This document shows, piece after piece, positions 60,918 to 64,000 of a stretch of 64,000 nucleotides of DNA. Position 1 is the stretch's first letter, and each line of letters begins with the position of its first letter. The stretch is from Corynebacterium caspium DSM 44850 (GTDB taxonomy: Bacteria > Actinomycetota > Actinomycetes > Mycobacteriales > Mycobacteriaceae). A program made the position numbers and the translations under genes. The notes under the pieces are model-generated. The model was not told the DNA's origin. It was given only the letters and a program-made list of their open reading frames with translations, and ran no database searches. The stretch is from contig NZ_CP047118.1 in assembly GCF_030440555.1 (NCBI RefSeq), positions 558,001 through 622,000 on the forward strand, written 5' to 3'.

Positions 60918-62475
60918 ATATGGCAGGTTTTGCCGCGGAGGCAAAATAAATATAGTGAGTTAAAGTCCACGCCAAAGCTGCCGCCCCAAGCATCCAGGCA
61001 GTGTTATAGAGCTGATGATTACCGGAACCGGTAAAACTTAGGGCAATAAATAAGGAGATTCCAGTACTCCAATACTTAATAGCGTGGGGTACTGGAGTTA
61101 CTGCTATTAACGGAATCAAGCTGGCATAATACCAAGGCAGCGTAACTGAATTCAGGCTAAAGGCCACAGCATAAGCAATGGCTATGCCTTGGATTGCTTG
61201 TTTTTCGGTGCTACGGAAAAACCACCAAACCAGAATTAGTCCCGCTAACATGGCAAAACTTCCAGCTAAACGAAGATTTTCTAAAAGTGGGTTGTATTCA
61301 AATTGGGGATTAATAATCAATACCGTATCGGATATTAGACCGGCTATTAAGGTAGGCAAGGCCAAAGGATTAATTACTTTAGAATTGCCAGTAATTTCTG
61401 CCAGCCAACCCCATGAGGTGCCAGAGGCCCAGGTGATAATTGCCAGTATCCCCAACATTTCTGCAACGGTAATAAAACCTGCAGCAGCCCATATCACCCA
61501 TTGCTTCCAGCCTGTTAAGCCAAATTTCTGAATTAATTTGTGCAAAGCTATCCACACTACGAACGGCAAGGCAATTGCTGCAGTAGCTTTAAGAGATACA
61601 GCTACTGATATCAGGGCTACCCCGGCAAAGTATTTATTTTTTAGGGTTAAAACTAAACCGATACAAACTAAGCCCACCATCAAAGACTCATTATGCATTC
61701 CGCCAATTAAGTGCAAAATCATTAAAGGATTAGCTACCCCAAGCCAGAGTGCATAAGCAGGATTAGTAGTGAAATATGTGGCCAAGCGGGGGATTGCCCA
61801 CGCGATACCGGCGAAACCAGTTATAGCTACTAGTTTATATAGCAAAACTCCGGCGGTAATATTATCGCCAACTAGGCGAGTAATGCCTTCCCCAAGCCAC
61901 AGATGCAGCGGACCATAAGGTGTGGTGGTATTGCGCCAATCGTGGGAAACCTCTAGTAGCATCGGTCCTGGATTTACTGCAGCACCTTCGATATAAGGGT
62001 CAAATCCATCCCGAGTCATAGCACCTTGCATAAGGTAGGAATAAACATCACGAGAAAGAATTGGGGCGGCTAAACTTAGTGGCAAAATCCAGAACCATAT
62101 GGATTTCTGTACTTGTTTTAGAATTGTTTCGCAAGCTGTGCCAAGCCGGGTTTCAATAATCACATAGCGCCCGAGAAATACCCAGGATATTAATAACAAA
62201 ATAGTTCCCACCCACAGGGAAATATTTGAAATAGCAGCCCCATGTCCGTAGGCCAAAAAATCTAGGTTTAAGGCGCGCAAGACTCCACCGCGATACCTAA
62301 TTGCGCCCCCGCCAAAGGACGCAAGCGCAATGATAATTCCAGCTAAAAGACCCCCATAGAGAGCCCATTGCCCAGCCTTCGCCCCACTTGGCAGCATCCC
62401 GAAAGCGGCAGATGCAGATTTTTTAGGAGGCAAACCAATATCAGAGACGGTTGAGGCCTTAGTAGCAGCAGACAA
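60850..62475 (-). CDS. mptA: Alpha-(1-6)-mannopyranosyltransferase
   Basis: A 541-residue GT-C membrane enzyme that extends the mannan backbone of lipomannan and lipoarabinomannan using polyprenyl-phosphate mannose. About 12 to 13 transmembrane helices are visible, and the first large loop has the conserved acidic motif region (SRDVYSYLMQGAMTRDG). It begins with TTG 62475. Positions between idsA and the Rv2175c-like gene match M. tuberculosis Rv2173-Rv2175c. Its C-terminal coding sequence overlaps the neighbouring gene on the opposite strand. Confidence 0.9.
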   Translation of the reverse strand: MSAATKASTVSDIGLPPKKSASAAFGMLPSGAKAGQWALYGGLLAGIIIALASFGGGAIRYRGGVLRALNLDFLAYGHGAAISNISLWVGTILLLISWVFLGRYVIIETRLGTACETILKQVQKSIWFWILPLSLAAPILSRDVYSYLMQGAMTRDGFDPYIEGAAVNPGPMLLEVSHDWRNTTTPYGPLHLWLGEGITRLVGDNITAGVLLYKLVAITGFAGIAWAIPRLATYFTTNPAYALWLGVANPLMILHLIGGMHNESLMVGLVCIGLVLTLKNKYFAGVALISVAVSLKATAAIALPFVVWIALHKLIQKFGLTGWKQWVIWAAAGFITVAEMLGILAIITWASGTSWGWLAEITGNSKVINPLALPTLIAGLISDTVLIINPQFEYNPLLENLRLAGSFAMLAGLILVWWFFRSTEKQAIQGIAIAYAVAFSLNSVTLPWYYASLIPLIAVTPVPHAIKYWSTGISLFIALSFTGSGNHQLYNTAWMLGAAALAWTLTHYIYFASAAKPAISRTSSPAPDAEPPVLNAHAAHQ

Positions 62476-62559
62476 AATGGCTCGCTTTCTTAAAATGCCA
62501 CTAACTTATATGCCAAAAGCCAGTAGCGGCGGATTTCTTATCAAAGCCTGATCAGAAGT

Positions 62560-63657
62560 TTAGTGTCTACGCTGTGTCGAAGATATCGCCAGGCGCTCTA
62601 ATAGCTCTACCACCTCAGGTTCCAGGGCAGCTTCTTGGAGATGCCGCAACCCACTTTCTACCAGCGAGGTTATCCGATTCTCTACCTCTGCAGCAGCCCC
62701 GGTACTTACGATAATCTCACTTAACTGGGCAATTCTTTCTGGATCTTGGACCACCCCAATTTCGGTTCTTAAGGCTTTAGCGGCGACAGGATCAGTGGCA
62801 TCAGCGTGTTTTAAAGCTAGAGAAAGCAAAACCGTACGTTTGCCGTCGCGAAGATCATCGCCTGCAGGTTTGCCTGTGATCTCTGGATCTCCGAATACTC
62901 CTAAAAGATCATCTCGGAGCTGAAAAGCAATCCCGATATCACGGCCATAACCTCTAAAAGCCGCAATGGTAGCCGGAGAGGCCCCAGCAATTGCTGCCCC
63001 CATATGCAAAGGTCGTTCAATGGTATAAGCCGCCGTTTTAAAGCGATTAACGTTATTTGCTAAAGCCTCTTCTTCAGAACCATGGGCCTCAAGGGTGATA
63101 TCTAGTAATTGTCCGCCAATAACCTCAGAGCGCAAAGCTTTCCACGGCTCGCGCAAACGGTGCAGAGCCGCTGCCGAAAGACCTGCATCGTAGAGCATGT
63201 CATCAGCCCAAACTGTGGCTAGATCGCCCACTAAAATAGCAACAGAATGTCCAAAATGGGCCGAATCGCCATGCCATTTAGCCTGCTTATGCTGGGCTTC
63301 CACCGCTTTGTGTACGGTAGGGTTTCCGCGGCGAGTATCCGAGGTGTCAATTATGTCATCATGAATAAGGGCACAAGCCTGAATGAATTCCAAAGCACTT
63401 ACGGCCTTTAAAACTGCCTGTGGATCTTCTGGCCCTGCTAATCCGCCAGCACCGACAAATCCGGCCCAGCCGTATAAGGGGCGAATCCGTTTGCCGCCTC
63501 CCAAGATAAAATTTTGTAAATATGAAACGGCAGCCTCCACAGGTTTCCCAATCGGAGAAATCTCTGCCAAACGGGTATCTAAATACTGTGCTAGCAGGGG
63601 ATGAATGGTTTGGGAGAAATCACTTGGCGAAAGCAAAGGGGCTTTGGAGGCAGACAT
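62560..63657 (-). CDS. idsA: Polyprenyl diphosphate synthase
   Basis: The 365-residue trans-prenyltransferase condenses isopentenyl diphosphate with allylic diphosphates; the IdsA type in corynebacteria makes geranylgeranyl diphosphate. The first aspartate-rich motif is HDDIIDTSDTRRG, and the second is QLRDDLLGVFGD. A GGGKRIRP motif binds isopentenyl diphosphate. The product may feed carotenoid, menaquinone or decaprenyl-phosphate synthesis; chain length cannot be fixed here. The start is ATG 63657. Confidence 0.92.
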   Translation of the reverse strand: MSASKAPLLSPSDFSQTIHPLLAQYLDTRLAEISPIGKPVEAAVSYLQNFILGGGKRIRPLYGWAGFVGAGGLAGPEDPQAVLKAVSALEFIQACALIHDDIIDTSDTRRGNPTVHKAVEAQHKQAKWHGDSAHFGHSVAILVGDLATVWADDMLYDAGLSAAALHRLREPWKALRSEVIGGQLLDITLEAHGSEEEALANNVNRFKTAAYTIERPLHMGAAIAGASPATIAAFRGYGRDIGIAFQLRDDLLGVFGDPEITGKPAGDDLRDGKRTVLLSLALKHADATDPVAAKALRTEIGVVQDPERIAQLSEIIVSTGAAAEVENRITSLVESGLRHLQEAALEPEVVELLERLAISSTQRRH

Positions 63658-63763
63658 AAAGTTTCCTTATTTATTCTGGTGATAATTGCCATACAGAAGC
63701 AATGATCTAATAGCTATATAAACTACCGTTAACACAGTGATAGTGCTGCTAGATTGCTAAATT

Positions 63764-64000
63764 TTAGGCTCCCTGTAGCGGTAAATTAGCCCCTAAAATA
63801 GCAAAGGGGCGAGGATCACCAGCAAAGAGGTGTTGCCTTAATACATCATAAAATCCAAGGGATCGGTAGAGCTTAAAAGCACCATTAGATTCAGTTGGCA
63901 CCTCGGGAGTAGAAAGTAGAGCCACTGGGGCAGTGACATCAGCTAAAAGCTCCACGACTAGGCGTCTGCCGATTCCGCGCTTTTGAAATACGGGGCTTAC
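63764..64000 (-). CDS. GNAT N-acetyltransferase, C-terminal part (5' end outside window)
   Basis: The frame is open to the right edge, so the N-terminus is missing. The acetyl-CoA loop QKRGIGRRLV lies right at the edge, and SNGAFKLYRSLGF is the C-terminal GNAT motif. The substrate is unknown. A gene of this kind beside idsA is also seen in mycobacteria (Rv2170 region). Confidence 0.8.
   Translation of the reverse strand, partial: VSPVFQKRGIGRRLVVELLADVTAPVALLSTPEVPTESNGAFKLYRSLGFYDVLRQHLFAGDPRPFAILGANLPLQGA

Overview
The window looks like chromosome from a Corynebacterium-type actinobacterium (order Mycobacteriales, mycolic-acid group). This rests on family content rather than any database search. 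Indicators are a tmRNA tag reading AETSQRDYALAA, a 16S-23S spacer without tRNA genes, a diheme QcrC with CtaC/CtaF/CtaE (bc1-aa3 supercomplex), an LtsA-type asparagine synthase homologue, PimB and MptA mannosyltransferases, PknL beside an Rv2175c-like protein, and a class II DAHP synthase. The species cannot be named from the sequence alone.

Layout. Positions 1-5740 hold the end of a secreted serine protease, an inositol-monophosphatase-family gene, and prfB-ftsE-ftsX-smpB-ssrA. Positions 5741-9059 form an AT-rich island directly behind the tmRNA 3' end. It holds a KilAC-type phage antirepressor fragment, at least two decayed genes that only appear when frames are joined, and much unreadable sequence. 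I read it as the eroded remnant of an element inserted at ssrA. Positions 9060-13817 hold three exported, C-terminally membrane-anchored surface proteins, two of which share Ig-like modules. A complete 16S-23S-5S operon follows (promoter near 14185, terminator at 20150), then a lone amidase with two Cpl-7 wall-binding repeats.

Positions 21376-27242 are a ribose uptake operon (rbsRACBKD, minus strand) with a perfect LacI-type operator before rbsR. From 28925 to the right edge the window carries a block I recognise as typical of corynebacteria. It includes glnA, lipoate synthesis (lipA, lipB) beside the lipoylated E2 gene aceF, pepA, ilvE, a degenerate cobT-like gene, ltsA, and the respiratory genes ctaC-ctaF and ctaE-qcrCAB. 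After these come two NlpC/P60 wall hydrolases, pimB, glk, plsC, aroG, pknL, mptA and idsA. Many of these act on the envelope: wall amidation, peptidoglycan cleavage, phosphatidylinositol mannosides, lipomannan and prenyl chains. The respiratory genes supply a fused complex III-IV.

The points most worth a second look are the ssrA-linked decayed island, the modular surface-protein locus, the cobT-like protein whose catalytic motifs are all altered, a possible ydaO-like leader with a 16-base perfect palindrome and a GlxR-like site before the first NlpC/P60 gene, and a recurring pattern of -10 boxes six or seven bases before start codons, which implies leaderless mRNAs.
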